From Tubiluchus corallicola (lineage: Eukaryota > Priapulida > Priapulimorpha > Priapulimorphida > Tubiluchidae), in contig JAQGDQ010000010.1 of the NCBI GenBank assembly GCA_030141605.1, positions 559,501-623,500 on the forward strand: a DNA stretch of 64,000 nucleotides, written 5' to 3'. The notes beneath the pieces are model-generated. The model ran no database searches. It worked only from the letters and a program-made list of their open reading frames with translations, and was not told where the DNA came from. The translations under genes and the position numbers were made by a program. Shown here one piece after another: positions 1 through 13,034 of the stretch; the stretch's first letter is position 1, and the number at the start of each line of letters is the position of its first letter.

Positions 1-1380
1 GAACGTGTCATATTGTTATTCCACGGGAATGACTCAATAAAATTACCGAGTTCCCGGAACAAAAGCTTTTACTGTAACTCTAGTGCAATTATTGTCAGCG
101 AATGTGCGACATCTGAATGTAGCAAATGCAAATTGCGAAACCCATTGTAAGATGGTGCATGAAATGTTCCATTGTGATCAGCGTAAACCTGCGATCTATA
201 ATCATCAACGAACATTGTTCGCTTTAGATGAAGATAGTTGCAACGGCTTTCAAAACGGTCTCTGTTAGCTGCTGTAATCAAGATACTGTATGCAATATAA
301 GCTCTAGTATTTTGAAAGCATTAACAAACTCTCAACAACTTGTCAAAAAAGAAAAAAGTAAAGATAAATAGATCAATAGGCACATATACAGGAAGGACAA
401 AACTAATGGAACATGGAGCGAAAAAAGAAAGGAAGACAGAAAGGTAAAAAAAAGAAAGTAAGAAAGAAAGAGAGAGGGGAGGGAGCGAGGGAGAGAGAGA
501 GAGAAGCATAGAAAAAAGAAGTACCATAATAATCGTACAGTGTAGACTATGTGGAATTTCGAGAAATTACAACCTTACTTCACATAAAATAGTGAGGGTA
601 TTAAAAATGTAAAAATGCTATTCCAAGGAAGCCAACTATGCAATAAGAGTTGTCGAGATGCCAAAGACTGATGGCGTAGCTCGAGTTAACAGCACGTAGC
701 GCATATGGCATGCGTAAAACCTGTGTACGAACAAAACCGCAATTTTGTCTTTCAAGTTCATTCAAGTGAGATTGGGATTTAATTTGGCTAGACATCATCG
801 AGCAACAATTTGTTTTGCAGTTGATTAGTCCATCCAATCATACGCGTTGCGTTTTTTCTCTGCAGAAGAAAGACGTTCAGCCAATTAATCATGATTGGAA
901 ATTCGAACACTGTCAGTCTTTGTAGAATTTGAAATTCTGAGTGACAGTAAGTATTGGTTATTTCCAAATTATTATTTCTAATTTTCCCAAATATCTTGTT
1001 TAAACAATCCCAATTTAAAATATTCGAGAAAACAAAATACCTTTTGCAATTAACTGAAGGGCATTGTTTTGATGCCGTTTGTCAGTGGCTAGTTTTTACG
1101 TGTTTTCTCTGTTTTCTTCTTTCCTTTCGCTGATTTTCTCTCCTGCCCTTTGATACTCTTGGGGCCTTTACTACAGTTCCTAGGACCTAAGGGAGTATTT
1201 AATAGATAAAGCCAGCCAAACTGTTATACAAAACGCAAAAAAACGTTTTAATTACCAGTTGGTTTTAGTGTTGACTACCCAGCAAATATGCGGCCTGTTC
1301 TATTAGCAGAACGACTGACACGAGCCAACAAGTCTATAATCACCATTACTCAATGAAAACCTGATGTAAGACACCAATAC
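1..1380. other. No gene seen
   Basis: Apart from the purine tract at 415-519 I see nothing recognisable on either strand. Confidence 0.6.
415..519 (+). repeat. Long purine tract
   Basis: This is about 105 bases of nearly pure A and G ending in a GAGAGA run. Such tracts can form triplex DNA. The open frames on its complement are artefacts. Confidence 0.85.
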
Positions 1381-1399
1381 TAGCTGTGCCAGAGAAGCC

Positions 1400-1520
1400 G
1401 CCGGCAAGGCTGGCAATACGGCAATATGAAAAAAATACTTAAAAGTACGGTAGGGAATTACGGCACAGCTTTTTTTTCAACAGCACGGTACGCTACAAAA
1501 TTACGGTATTTTCTGGCACC
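1400..1520. repeat. Repeat rich in TACGGTA/ACGGCA, first copy
   Basis: This segment shares TACGG, GGTACGG, CACGGTA and poly-T spacing with 2195-2285 in partly inverted order. The two may be ends of one old DNA element. No transposase is visible between them. Confidence 0.35.
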
Positions 1521-1921
1521 TTTTCCTGTACAATTTATCCTCAGTTTCTTGTGATGTTTCTATTGTCAACAACTCACTGTGACGATTTGTTTTTTGGTGT
1601 GTGGGAATTATTGTTCTTCCCCAATTAACACAGAGCACACGCAAATGAAACCGCTAAATTGGTTCCTTTTGAGTGCAAACTGCAAAAGCCAAAGTTTGTT
1701 TGGAAGAGCTAGTTGCCATTTCCCGTAAATTACGTTTATTTGCTGTTTACAGATTGCTTCCCAAGTTTGACACCAGTTCACGTAACACCGCTCTTTTAAC
1801 TGCTATTTCTAGCTATTGTGTAGTAATTCACTGCGCATCTCAAGCTATGCAGATTCTGTTGAAGCACGAACATTTCAAAATATACGTTGTTAATGAGGAA
1901 TGCTTAGAACTTTGCCGATCT

Positions 1922-1997
1922 GTGCAAAACGGTAATTTTTCGTCATCAGAATAAATAACGTGCAAAACAGTAATTTTTCGTCATCGGAATAAATAAC
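1922..1997. repeat. 38-bp tandem duplication
   Basis: There are two units starting GTGCAAAAC at 1922 and 1960, with two base differences. Confidence 0.9.
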
Positions 1998-2065
1998 AAG
2001 TAGGCTGTTTTTCTTAAATGTCATTTGTGCTTAGTATAATCATTATCATCATACTGTTTTTGTAT

Positions 2066-2090
2066 AATATATATATATATATATATATCA
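2066..2090. repeat. (AT)n microsatellite
   Basis: A pure AT dinucleotide run of about 11 units. Confidence 0.9.
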
Positions 2091-2194
2091 GAATAAGAAC
2101 TGATAAATTTAGTAATCAATCCTGTAGTAGATCACACAAGCCCTTGTTGCGGAATATGTACGATATTTTATTGTACTAGTGCTGCACGATTCAA

Positions 2195-2285
2195 TTTTGC
2201 AAGTATGGTACGGAATCACGGCACGGTATTTTTCAAAGGTACGAAGGGCGGCATTTTTTGTACAATACCGTACCGAGAGCTTTAA
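2195..2285. repeat. Repeat rich in GGTACGG/ACGGCA, second copy
   Basis: This is the partner of 1400-1520 and contains the self-complementary pair GGTACGG...CCGTACC. Confidence 0.35.
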
Positions 2286-2395
2286 CCGCAGGTAATTATG
2301 ACATGATTTCCCGCAAAGCTGCAACAAACTAAGTGACAAGCACAGGGCATGTAAAGGTTCTAAAAAGTTAAATTTCAATACATGGGTGTTGTCAT

Positions 2396-2560
2396 TTTCA
2401 TCATCATCATTTTCATTATCATCGTCATTATCATCACCACCAACGACGCAATAATCATGTCATTGTCATCACCCTCATCCTGAAACTTGTAAAAGCTTGA
2501 AAGTCACTAGAGGCATGATCATCGTCGTCGTTGTCGTCGTCATTACCGTCAAATATTATA
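2396..2560. repeat. Imperfect CAT/CGT trinucleotide repeat
   Basis: TCATCATCATTTTCATTATC-like sequence, then GTCGTCGTTGTCGTCGTC near 2523-2545. Confidence 0.7.
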
Positions 2561-2699
2561 TTATTTAAAGTTCTATTTTCACTGACAACTTTATGATTCA
2601 TTCAACCATTTTAAAATGTGGCTCCTTCACATACGTGGACATAATAAAATCTATTATATGGACCAAAAATTTAGCCATTCCCTTGTTGCTGGTGTTTCT

Positions 2700-2985
2700 C
2701 CGAGGAGCCAGGCTTTATATACTTATTATAAATGAACAAGTTAGCTTTATCTTTACCGTTTGTCTGTAAACATTAAAAGCTGAAATTAGTTTGATAATTC
2801 TAGCATACATTTTATATTTCTGGATAGCCATATCTGCATCATCTCTGTTACTGACTGTAAATACGAAACCGAGGTACTCCTCTTTGGTGTTTCTTTCTAA
2901 ATTAACTTGTTCTACGCACATTTTACCAAAATCGATGCCAGACAATTCCGCGTTTTTCAAAGTCATGATTTTAGTTTTGACTTAA
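2700..2985 (-). pseudogene. Relic of a non-LTR retrotransposon RT C-terminus
   Basis: A minus-strand frame contains EEYLGFVFTVSNRDDADM and, further on, YARI and VKIKLTCSF. It matches the YLG/DD-D/Y-R/vK-LF-s pattern that follows the catalytic core of LINE reverse transcriptases. No fingers/palm region was found next to it, so it is a fragment. Confidence 0.6.
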
Positions 2986-3384
2986 GATTGCTTTTCTTTT
3001 TGAACTTTCTGGTCATATCGGTTTGAAAAACTAGGACAGTTTTTAACACTTAGGTTAAAAACCTTCCAAAATTATTATTTTTGAAAATGTGACATTCATT
3101 TGTGATCTGAAACTCAAGACGAGCCGTGCTGCCATTACCACAGTTTGTTTGTTGCTGTTAATTTCAGAGGATGTTTTGCAATAACTGAAAAAATATTATT
3201 TCAGTGTGCATCTGTGATGCTGGATTATCACTGTTTATTTATGTTACGTGTTGGTGATGTTTTAAAATGAATCATTTTTTATTCCCGCGTTAAGTATGCT
3301 GATTGTTCAAAACTATGTATAATGGCAGAAATTGACGAAATTAATGTAGCTAAAGCAATGATGGCGGTGATTAATGACAACATT

Positions 3385-3570
3385 TATGGCGATGATGGCG
3401 ACGACGATGATGACAATGGTGGTAATGATGATAACGATGATAACAATGACGACAATAACGATAACGATGATATGGTGGTGACGGTAGTGACGGCAGTGAC
3501 GACAATGAAGAATATAGTGACGACATCACCAATGTTGACGATACGACGATTACGATGAAGATGATTGTGA
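3385..3570. repeat. Imperfect GAY/GAT trinucleotide repeat
   Basis: This is a GATGAT/GACGAT-type repeat open in several frames on both strands. The poly-D/N and poly-S/H frames come from the repeat. Confidence 0.85.
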
Positions 3571-5660
3571 TGAAGCATTTAAAACTATGATGATGCAAAT
3601 GTAATAAATAAGACAAGTTGTTTTGCGTTTATTATAAACCTGTTAGTCACAGCGATATTTGAAAATTTATTGCTTATGCGTCCCTTTTAACGTGCTGACC
3701 TAGTTGAGTAGTTAAATTAACTAAATCAGCTCTCTATTTTCGATGATGTGCCAAACGCCTTGTTCCCCAAAATTTAGCACTTATTAATTATATTTACAGC
3801 GCTAATTATATTCTGTGTTAAATCACCAACAGCACTGCAGAAATAAATTAACAAAAGTTTCATTGTATTACCAGGAAACTGTAGTTATCTCCAAATCTAA
3901 ACACAGTTATGTTTTAGATAAGTCGATAAAGTCTGGCAACACTGAAAAAGTCGTTCGAAACATTATCAGTTACTCAGTCCAGATTGCCTTGGGCTGCAAG
4001 GCGCCAACTGTCGTTTTCATCAGCGTGCTGACATCTATCGGGCGCCGATTAGGTGAATATAAGATAATGTCCAAATCTAAGTAGAGATGGCAGCAGCGAC
4101 TTGCCTATATATTATCGTGGTCAGCTTTCAGTTTCTAGCTGGGGAAATGGCTTCTAAAGAATTCTGGGATACACTACCTGGGACATTTGAGCGCTCAAAC
4201 TCAATAGTATCTCAGCACAAAGTCGTTGCACCTCATGTTGATTCTCCACACAATGGCACAACACAGTGTAACACCACGAGATTTTGCACCACATGGGCGG
4301 GGGTATATGGTCACTCATGATTCCTTTACTAGATCTCCTTCTGGGTGTGTTTTTACACTTCAAACTTGTATGCTTCACTGTACCAAATTCTAACATTATA
4401 ATTGTTTTTAAATGAGCAGACGCAATCTGCAATGCTGTATAGAACTAACAGAATTATGCACTTTCGTGAATACCACATAAATATTGTTGCCTTTCGTGAC
4501 TTTCAAGTTTCCGTAAACTTCGGGATTACTGAGCTAATAATGAAGATTACAGATTTTACTAAATCCTACCAACGTAATTGCATTTAAGATTACGAAATAA
4601 ATAAAAATAAATTAAATGACCACTTGTAATAGGGAATGCTGCAGAACTTGCAAAATATATACTTCTGAGTCTGATCTTGATGTATTTAAAAGTAGTTGAG
4701 GCACAAAAGCTGATTTCTATTTATAAGGTGCATGTAGGAGTGCGTATGCAAAATAAAAAAAGTCTCAATTAAAATAAGAACTAATTAGATACAAATGTTA
4801 TGTCAGAGTTCTATTGTTGCTAGTTACAATTCGCTGCTTTAGATTATACACAGAATGATTTAAACACTTCAGCACTAATCCTTAGCGATAAATGCACTTG
4901 GACATTGCAACAGGGAGTCCTAGAATAAAGAGGTGAACAGAATCATGTCCCTGGACGTATGATTCATATGTGATGATGATGAGATTATACACAGATTTAC
5001 GTAAAAATTGTTAAAGTGAGGAAAGTAATTTTCAGAACAGACAAATGATGCTGTAGTACCACCCCACGTTTGTACTTAAAAATAAATTTTCTTGGTGACT
5101 GGACTAACTTACTAATAGTCTAGTTTTTTCGACATGTCAGAGCTAAGTATGTTCAAACTTGTGGATGGTTTTTGCACAACATAAGTTTCTCAGAAACTAA
5201 ATGTTCAAATGTCCGGATTTCAATACAGACATAGTTTCAAGCCATTAATTTGAAAAGAAAATCAAATTAATTTTAAATGTATGGACTGAATCGAATGAGC
5301 TTGAACTATGAGGTATTTAGTTTAAATTCATGCTGAATTTAAATTTTCTAATCTAGACGTACAATTGGTTTCAAGTTTTTAGTCTGAACAACAAAAAATA
5401 AAGAGTAATTTGAAATTTGAAATGAAAAGACTGAAAACGCTGTCACTAGAGCTCAGCTCAAACAGCCTGTAGGTTTATTCCATCATTATTTAGTAATCAT
5501 TAAAGTAAAATTACGTGTAACTAATTAACTACCCCATGACTATCCTAGTGTCAAGTTTACTTAAATAATCTAGTAAGTTAGTAATTATTATAACATGGGC
5601 AAACGAATACTTAGAAATGCCGAAAGAACTGGCGAGCAATTAACATTCAGTTAGAACAGT
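3571..5660. other. No gene seen
   Basis: Short open frames at 3815-4587 have no family resemblance or splice support. Confidence 0.55.
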
Positions 5661-5736
5661 GGACTGAGGTATCTACTGGTCTTAGACGCTGAGCTTGTAA
5701 CTTAAGGGTTTCTAGTTCAAATACTAGCTCATATCC
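5661..5736 (+). repeat. tRNA-like SINE remnant
   Basis: There is a T-arm-like CTAG-TTCAAATA-CTAG at 5712-5727, and upstream an anticodon-loop-like CTTGTAA. Acceptor stem and D arm are not convincing, so this is a remnant at best. Confidence 0.3.
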
Positions 5737-6664
5737 GGCAAATTTTCACATTTCCTTTCCTCGTAAATCCGCAAACGGATTTAAAAATTTAATGCCGAGT
5801 CGGGTAATTTCATCATATCTAAACTCGACATACAGTTAATAGGCAAATATCTCTTTGTGAGTAAAGAACAAATATCTCATCTCAAATACTCATCTCATTT
5901 ACATCATTGTGTGATAAGTCAAATACATATAGTTGTCAATTACTTAGTTACTTTAGTAAATCGAATATTGCCATGCGTGTCGCACGTCATATGCTTTTAA
6001 CAAACGTCGGTGGCATATTAAAATCGGCTATAACATTGACGTTTATAGCTCGTAACGACCGCTTCTTGTTAAATTGATATCATGTTTGTCTGCTACTGAC
6101 GGCTGCGTTATTAAACGCTCTAATCGTGCATGAAATACGCCTCGGTGTATCAAAACCGAGCCCTAGCTTTTAATAGCGTCAGAGTAATCAATTTAACAGG
6201 GGAAGTAGCGTACCTTGAGGTTAAACAATGTGACAATGAGTGTCAGTTGTCATGCGAAATATGATTTACGAGCTATTACACTGACAGCGAAACATCGTTT
6301 GCAAGCAAATTTTGAATGCCTCTTTACGATAACATGAATGTTCACTGTTCAATGGCACAAGATGACGATGGTCTTCACATTCACACATTACACTGTTGTA
6401 AAGATAATGTTAACTTAAAATGGGTGCAGTAAAAGCAAATCAATGCTTGAAGTGGTTTATCAAATTATCTGCTCAAAAGTACCATTTGGCCACCACAGTG
6501 TGCGACGCTGCTCAGTGTGGCATTCCAGCTGATCTGATACTGACGCAACATTAGCATATAGCTCTTTCGTGTGTGTGTGTGCATGAGTGCATTGTGTTCA
6601 TTCTGTTCATGTTACCTTCTTTTTTTCATGTTTTACACATCTTCTGACCACTGTGCACAGTAAT

Positions 6665-6775
6665 CTGCTAATCTGATTTGACCCGACCTGATCCAATCTA
6701 ATCCGATCTGATCTATAATCTGATTTAATCCAGTTCAATACAATCCAGACTAGTCCAATCCAATCTAAACAGTTT
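6665..6775. repeat. Degenerate AATCY pentanucleotide repeat
   Basis: Repeated variants of TAATC, CAATC and TGATC with C/G-rich spacers, for example CCAATCTAATCCGATCTGATC. Confidence 0.7.
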
Positions 6776-7107
6776 CTTGTAACCATAGTAGTGTGGCATT
6801 TCTTTCATGAGTGAATGTGGCGTCTCTTCACTTTTGCAATAAAATCTCTTAAAGTTGATTGCAATTCTAGCAAATTCCAATTACAAATCCAGTCTTTATG
6901 GCACAACTGCAACAATAAAGTGAAACCGCTGTAAGTAAATGTAAATAATGGCTTTTTATTTCTTTACTACATGCTGTTAATGTGAGGGATAATGTGGTTA
7001 TCGCACGTGTCTTTAATGCATCGAATAAAATTTTGTTGTGTAAACTGCCCTTGATCTATTCTTGGTAGATGCTAATGATACTAAAATAATAATTTACATG
7101 ACTTCAG

Positions 7108-7176
7108 TTGTCTACGTAGCGGACGGCACATGTGTACTCTCAGCAGTCTCAGTCTCGGGTTCGAGTCCGGCGGCTT
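7108..7176 (+). repeat. tRNA-like B-box remnant
   Basis: A good polymerase III B-box GGTTCGAGTCC occurs at 7158-7168 with an A-box-like TAGCGGACGG upstream. The T stem pairs only partly. It is probably the head of an old SINE. Confidence 0.3.
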
Positions 7177-8300
7177 GCAATATGTTCTGCATGTTGTACA
7201 TTTTTATGTGTTGCGTCTCTACCTGCATGTACTGTTGATGTAAGGTGGCTAACTAGTACATTGTGTTAATGTTGTCTATTAATTATGTGACTGTAAACAA
7301 AAGCTGTATTTGTCTTAGATTTATTGAAACTCACGTTTCAAAACTGTTTCAAACAGCATCATGGTTAAGTCCTTCAGTTAATATCTCGGACATATTAATC
7401 CCTAATTACCAACTCCTTTTCCGTAATGATCATAATGGCTTGGAAGGGGGATAGCTTTTTGCGTCTCGGCTGATACACCCTTTAAACCAAGAAAGGATTT
7501 AGTTCACGTGGATTGAAATTAATCTTACAAACTTCATTTTGTGTATGTGTGTCTGTTACCGTTCTCCTATCCATGCTCTTACCAAGGATGAGTTTATAAA
7601 TCAATTACAATTGTTTAATATGATATGCTAATTGGTAGTTTACCAAATGTTTACTATGCAGTCATATACATAGGTAATTTTAACGCTAAGTGTGCATTAT
7701 CCTAATCTGGAAAATCGTTTCGGTTCCAAATTATATGCATTTACTGTTCAGAATCAATTTTCACAGTTAATAACTTGTTAAAACTACTTGTAGTTCTGAT
7801 GAATCTAGCTCTCTGATTGACTCATAGTACTGATTAGTATTTTACTTTTTGCAAGTGAAACTTTTGATTCCGTATGTGCTAATTTCATTACTAATTTGTG
7901 AAATTTGATTCGTGATTATGTTATTATGAATTATGATTTTTTTCCTGATTTTGATTTCTTCACGTGTTTGTACAGAGAGCAAAATTTCATATTTATAAAT
8001 GTCCTTATATGTTTTATATAGTAGATAATAGGCCTTTCTTCCACGACCTTTAAAATAATTACAATCATTTTACACAAGCTCGTTTTTGTGCTGGATAATT
8101 TAACTAAAATAAGCCCCTTAACTGATAAGGCAGGATGCAGAGAATTCGGGCTCATATAAAATTAAAAATATATAAAATTAAAATAAATAAAACTTAAAGG
8201 CATATTTCCATTAAACGTCTTAATTAATTTTCAAAGAAGGTATCACCGTTGGGTAGGTAATAACAGAAGGGAAATTTGACAAAATCTTCTAGTTATATCT

Positions 8301-8343
8301 TCTAAATTTTGCTGCAAGCGACGAGATTGCAGCAAAATTTAGA
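8301..8343. repeat. Perfect 17-bp hairpin
   Basis: The arms TCTAAATTTTGCTGCAA (8301-8317) and its exact complement (8327-8343) surround a 9-nt loop. There is no T-run suggesting a polymerase III terminator. Confidence 0.95.
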
Positions 8344-8599
8344 GAAAGAGATGAAAAACTAATACAACACAAGAGCACTCGATGGTAGTTATATCTCCAA
8401 TGTCAAATGCTGAATAAAGGCGCGAAAAAATAAAAAGCCAAATCGGCTTCCATGTTTCAGGCTTCGTAGTTTTTAAAGGCCTATTGGCATGCATAACTTG
8501 ATGTAATTAGTTTCGTGACAACAGCTGAACTGTCTGCTGCTACCTGTGAGAGTTGTTTCGCCCGCCGCCTTTTCAACCAGCACAATCAATGCGTAATTA

Positions 8600-8770
8600 C
8601 TTGTCGGCTCGCAATTTGTAAATTTAATGGGCTGAATAATTGCTAGTGCAGTATTGCATTTAGACGTAACAAGCCTATATTGCGCTGAAGTATCTATTGC
8701 TGTTTTTCTTATCCGCGGCGTGCCACAAGGGCGCATCATCGCCCCAATCTTGTTTAGCGCGTCATGCGCA
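8600..8770 (+). pseudogene. Relic of a reverse transcriptase motif
   Basis: One plus-strand frame reads FLIRGVPQGRIIAPILFSA at 8703-8759, the conserved GVPQG-P-LF motif of LINE reverse transcriptases. Stops close by on both sides leave about 50 residues open. It is a decayed fragment. Confidence 0.5.
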
Positions 8771-8902
8771 TTCAGTTGAGCGCGTGCTACACTTCTGCAT
8801 AGTGGTGTTGTTTACAATCTGCTGTAATTTGTGAAGAAAATTAAGCATAGTAATACTGTGTGGAAACTATAAAATTTTATTCATGTGATAATAATAGTGA
8901 AT

Positions 8903-8983
8903 TCGATTATACAGCCTTATTATTTACAATCGATTATACAGCCTTATTATTTACAATCGATTGTACAGCTTTATTATTTACCA
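8903..8983. repeat. 27-bp repeat, three tandem units
   Basis: The units start TCGATTATACAG at 8903 and 8930 and TCGATTGTACAG at 8957. The third has three changes. Confidence 0.95.
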
Positions 8984-11900
8984 TTTGTAGGCGCTTACCA
9001 GTAGCAGTTGTGATCTTTATCGTTTGTGTCCGTTCACCTACTGGAAAGTTCAGGAAATAACAGGAAAAAGTGCATCACAGTGATAACATCATAAGTGGCG
9101 CAAGCGTAAAAATAATCGGATATTGTTTTTCACCCATCTTGTCAGGTTTATCCAGAGTTACGATACCCAGAGTTACCAAAAATGCCATTTGAACGACTAT
9201 AATAAGTGCTCACTTCAAAATTACTTCATCCTCGTCAGATTTATAAAATTTTAAGTCAGATTCGCTATCTATCGTTTGCTTCAGTTTTTATTTAGCACGT
9301 AAAAAGAACTTTTCCATTACATATTTACGAGTCGCTATTATTCAGTTTAAAAGTTGTTCAGTACTGGAGTTGTTAAGGCGCGTTTAAAAGGCGTGTGGTC
9401 AGTTAGTGTAGTCCTGTCGTAGAGTGCAAATTTGTATGATGTTGAGCGAATTTTCCTTTATTTGGCAATAGTTACTGTTATCACTTTATCAATTTTCGTG
9501 CTATCGCACACTTGTTTACTGCATCTTTTGTATTGCCTGAATTCACTCGATTTTTTTATCTTTTTGTACAATTTCTGCAGTTCCACTGCTTTCTAGCGTT
9601 TTATCAAAGCTTTATCTCTGTTATCTTGAAAGGTAATTAAAAAGTTCCCTGTCTGTTTTCCGGCAAGAAAATAAGGAAGAAAACAAAGTACTCAGTTTTA
9701 TTTCGTTTTATTATCGCTATAAAAGAGAATTTCATTTCGTTTCTCATGGTCTGTTTCACGTCACTTGCCAATTACTTTAGATGCGCGAAGGCGCGCCTTA
9801 GACAGTCCTGGTACATTCGTCAAACTTTGCGCGCCTATCCACACAGTATGTCTGCGTTTAGCACTAAATAAGTTTTTTTAAATATAATGAGGCTCTTCAA
9901 TGCGTGATTCTAGACGACCTTGTTTCTTTTCTGTTATGATTTATTTGTTTCTGACATGAAAATTGCTCCGCGCATACAAAAACAGTCTATATTCAGTTGT
10001 GTTTTTTAAAAAATGCGTGAAATAAAGTGAGAAAAACTCTAACTTATTTTTATTATAACTGCCCCTAGTTCTTTTTCGCATCTGTTTCTTTTTCTTGAAT
10101 AACAATGCCGAGACACTTGGCTTTTAGTTCCTCTAGGCAAGCATAAGCCAGATCGTCTCAACGTCTGGCTCGCCAGCTCTGTGGACTTCCTTTAATCCTT
10201 TTTGCACCATAACTGTCCATAATCTAATGCCCCTGCATAATAAGGATTGCAGCCATAAGTTAAATTTGACAGATTGTAAATGTTTTATGCCGGCACATTA
10301 CCAAACATGTCTTCAAATCTGGCTTCCTCGTCTCCCAGCGGACAAAATTTAACACCAGTGGGCAGCTTAATCTTGTTGGCTAGCTGAAATAAATGGCAAA
10401 GTAAGCAAGTAGGAATACAAATGGTTGAGTAGATAGAGCTTCGATCTCCTTTGTTTTGATATAGGTCTTTATGAGCACAACGTAGTACACCTAATCATAC
10501 TATCACAGGAGGAAAGTGTGGTAACTCCTTCGAGTCGTTTAGTTTGTATATCATATCACTAGCCACTTTTATACATGGCAACCAAAAGAGAGACCATAAG
10601 AAACAAGCACATCATACTCTCAACCGACGAAATCTGATACAGATAACCACTTCTTTACTCTGTTTTTCTTGTTTGTCGTTTTTAATTATTCCTAATTTGT
10701 TGCGATGCATCCTTAGCGCTGGAAGTTGAGCAACGCCGGGCCTCGTCGGTAACTGGACGGGTTATCACAGGTTTGATAGTCGTTCAGGGCAGGTTCGTTA
10801 TCCATAAGGATTTCGGCTATTTCTGCATAGAGAGAGGTCGTATATGAATCAGAATAGTATTAAGGCACCTCTGCAGTCTAGTGTTGATTATAGAAGATTA
10901 ACCATGTCAATAAGCTAGGTTTCGGTTTTCCCTCAAAAATGCACATTAAGTAAATCCTGCCAATGACTGCAGAATTCTGGGCTTGAGAAAGACATGAATT
11001 TCGATTTCAGGCGTGATACGTTCCAATTATACAGGGATTCCTTATTACAGAAATAACTACTAGGTAAAATTCGTTGCGGAAGCTAAAAATAGATCGTAAT
11101 TGTTAAGCTAACTGTTTGGAAAAAAAGAAAAATATTCAACAGTGGACTAATATATGTGGTACGTATTTGCACGTGTTTGTAAACAGCGCTGGCAAGTAGG
11201 CTTCTGTCATTAATGGTAATGAAAAGCCGGCTTGCACGTATATTATTGTATAGTGTTCACAAGCCGCACAACAAATGTCAGTGGTAAAGGTTTGGGGATT
11301 GAAGTCAATCCTGTTAGGAATGCGTCACGAGACATGTACATTCTTAACTGGTTTATACTTACTTAGGCTTCACTGAGACAGAATGACCATGATACATGTC
11401 ATTTTGCATTTGCGTTCTGACGTACTGATTCAGGGGGCTTCAGTATCTGTCTACAAATCTTTGGAACTCCACATTACGTATGTCGAGAACTTCCCTAGAT
11501 TAAACAAGTTAATTAAGCAGTATGTCGATGCTTCTTTCTGGTGTATTTGTTTTTATGATTTTAAAGCAGTTAGACTGAGAAGGGATCTTTATTTATTTAT
11601 TTATCACGTTATCTGTAAAGGTTAAGTCTCCAAGGTCTGTTAATGCACATAAGAAAAGATGAATTTAGCTTCTTTTAGTATTGTTCTCAGCTCTACATGT
11701 TGTTCCTAGCTGTGAAAAATAAAACATTGAACACACAAAGATTAAAACTATATGACAAATCATCCTTATTGTATTTAATACATTATGACAAATGACGACA
11801 AAATATGTTAACGTCACATTATGAGTTTGTACACAATGTCTAGAATTTATCTGTAAATAAATAACATTTTAGTTCATTTAGTGCAGCATATTACACGTTA

Positions 11901-12668
11901 CTTTTTTACATTACTAACTACTGTGCACAGATAGATGTGAAAAACAGATGTATGTACTGATCACATCATAGCTCTTTTTCCAAGGAGAAATTCCCTGCTC
12001 AAACTTATGTAGACCTATCCCGAGAAAACAGTTTAAAAAGAATTGAGAGATCACTTTATGACTAATTACTGAATTAATAGTTTAGGTTTACTATATAAAC
12101 TAATTTTTTACGTGGCTTTAAACATAGCCTATCATATCTCCAACACATCTTACAGTACAAAGTTAAATAATTAATTGTATTCGGAAAGCAAAAATTTACC
12201 TTAGAAACTTGTGACCACTTGAAATAGTCGGGTTTTTTCACCATTCTAGATCACAGTACAAGGGCAGGCGTCGGCTTTGAACTCACAACTTACCTCGAGT
12301 TAGCGTGTATATCGAAAGTTGCATTGATTTTTTTTGTTCGAAGTATAACATTAATTGCATCTGTTCTTTTCTACACTAATTGCTTTTGGCAGTGCTGTTT
12401 CTAGCACGCAAATTTGAGCATTGCTCTATAGTTTGCCACTGCGTAGTGAACAGAACACAATTATATTATTGTTTTTACACTAATTGCACACGTGGCGACT
12501 AACGATTGCTCAATTTAACGTGCATTCATTTGTAACTACATGAAAGGTGTTTGCTGAGACATACGAGATTTATGTCATATATCACGATGTTCAACATCAA
12601 TGAGAGTGACAAGAAAAGCTAATAATTGTAGACAATAAACTTGTAACTAAACGTTAACCGACGGGCGA
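8984..12668. other. No gene seen
   Basis: AT-rich sequence. Small open frames at 10544-10729 and 11383-11625 are unsupported. Confidence 0.55.
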
Positions 12669-13034
12669 ACCCCGGATTAACCATTAAGCAAATAAGCACG
12701 TGCTTAGGGCCTCTGGGAAGTGGGACCACGTAATCGTTTTTGTAAATCGAATAATCACCCAAAAGTAAAATATACCGGAAATTGTGTTGCGGTTTCTGAA
12801 TTTGTTTACTATATGGGCATCGATATTCTGGCTACTGAGCAGCCTGAGTTGCTCGCTGCCTTGTGACGACATTGTTTGATTATATAATGTCTTAAATCAC
12901 ACCGTCTCTGTATTTTTAATCTAATATCACTTTTATGCAATGTAAAGCTGACGCCTTGGCATTTACTGTAACTAAATAGTTCATTTTACAGTTCAGCATT
13001 GCTTAGGGCCTCTTGAGGTCTTGATCCAGGACCT
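12669..13034. mobile_element. hAT-like MITE candidate
   Basis: The left end reads CCCCGGATTAACCATTAAG. The right end, read in reverse, gives CAGGTCCTGGATCAAGAC. TGCTTAGGGCCTCT occurs near both ends. These CCGGATTAA/AGGGCC elements resemble the non-autonomous hAT-like repeats seen in many animals. No transposase and no clear target duplication was found. Confidence 0.45.

Larger units (their letters stand above)
5740..8300. other. Intergenic
   Basis: This stretch holds only the pentanucleotide repeat (6665-6775) and the B-box remnant (7108-7176). Confidence 0.55.

Noticed and set aside
1673-1954. Open frame of 93 codons
   Set aside because: There is no family resemblance, start context or splice support, and it lies next to repeats.
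3322-3616. Poly-D/N and poly-S/H frames on both strands
   Set aside because: They are translations of a trinucleotide repeat, open in several frames at once.
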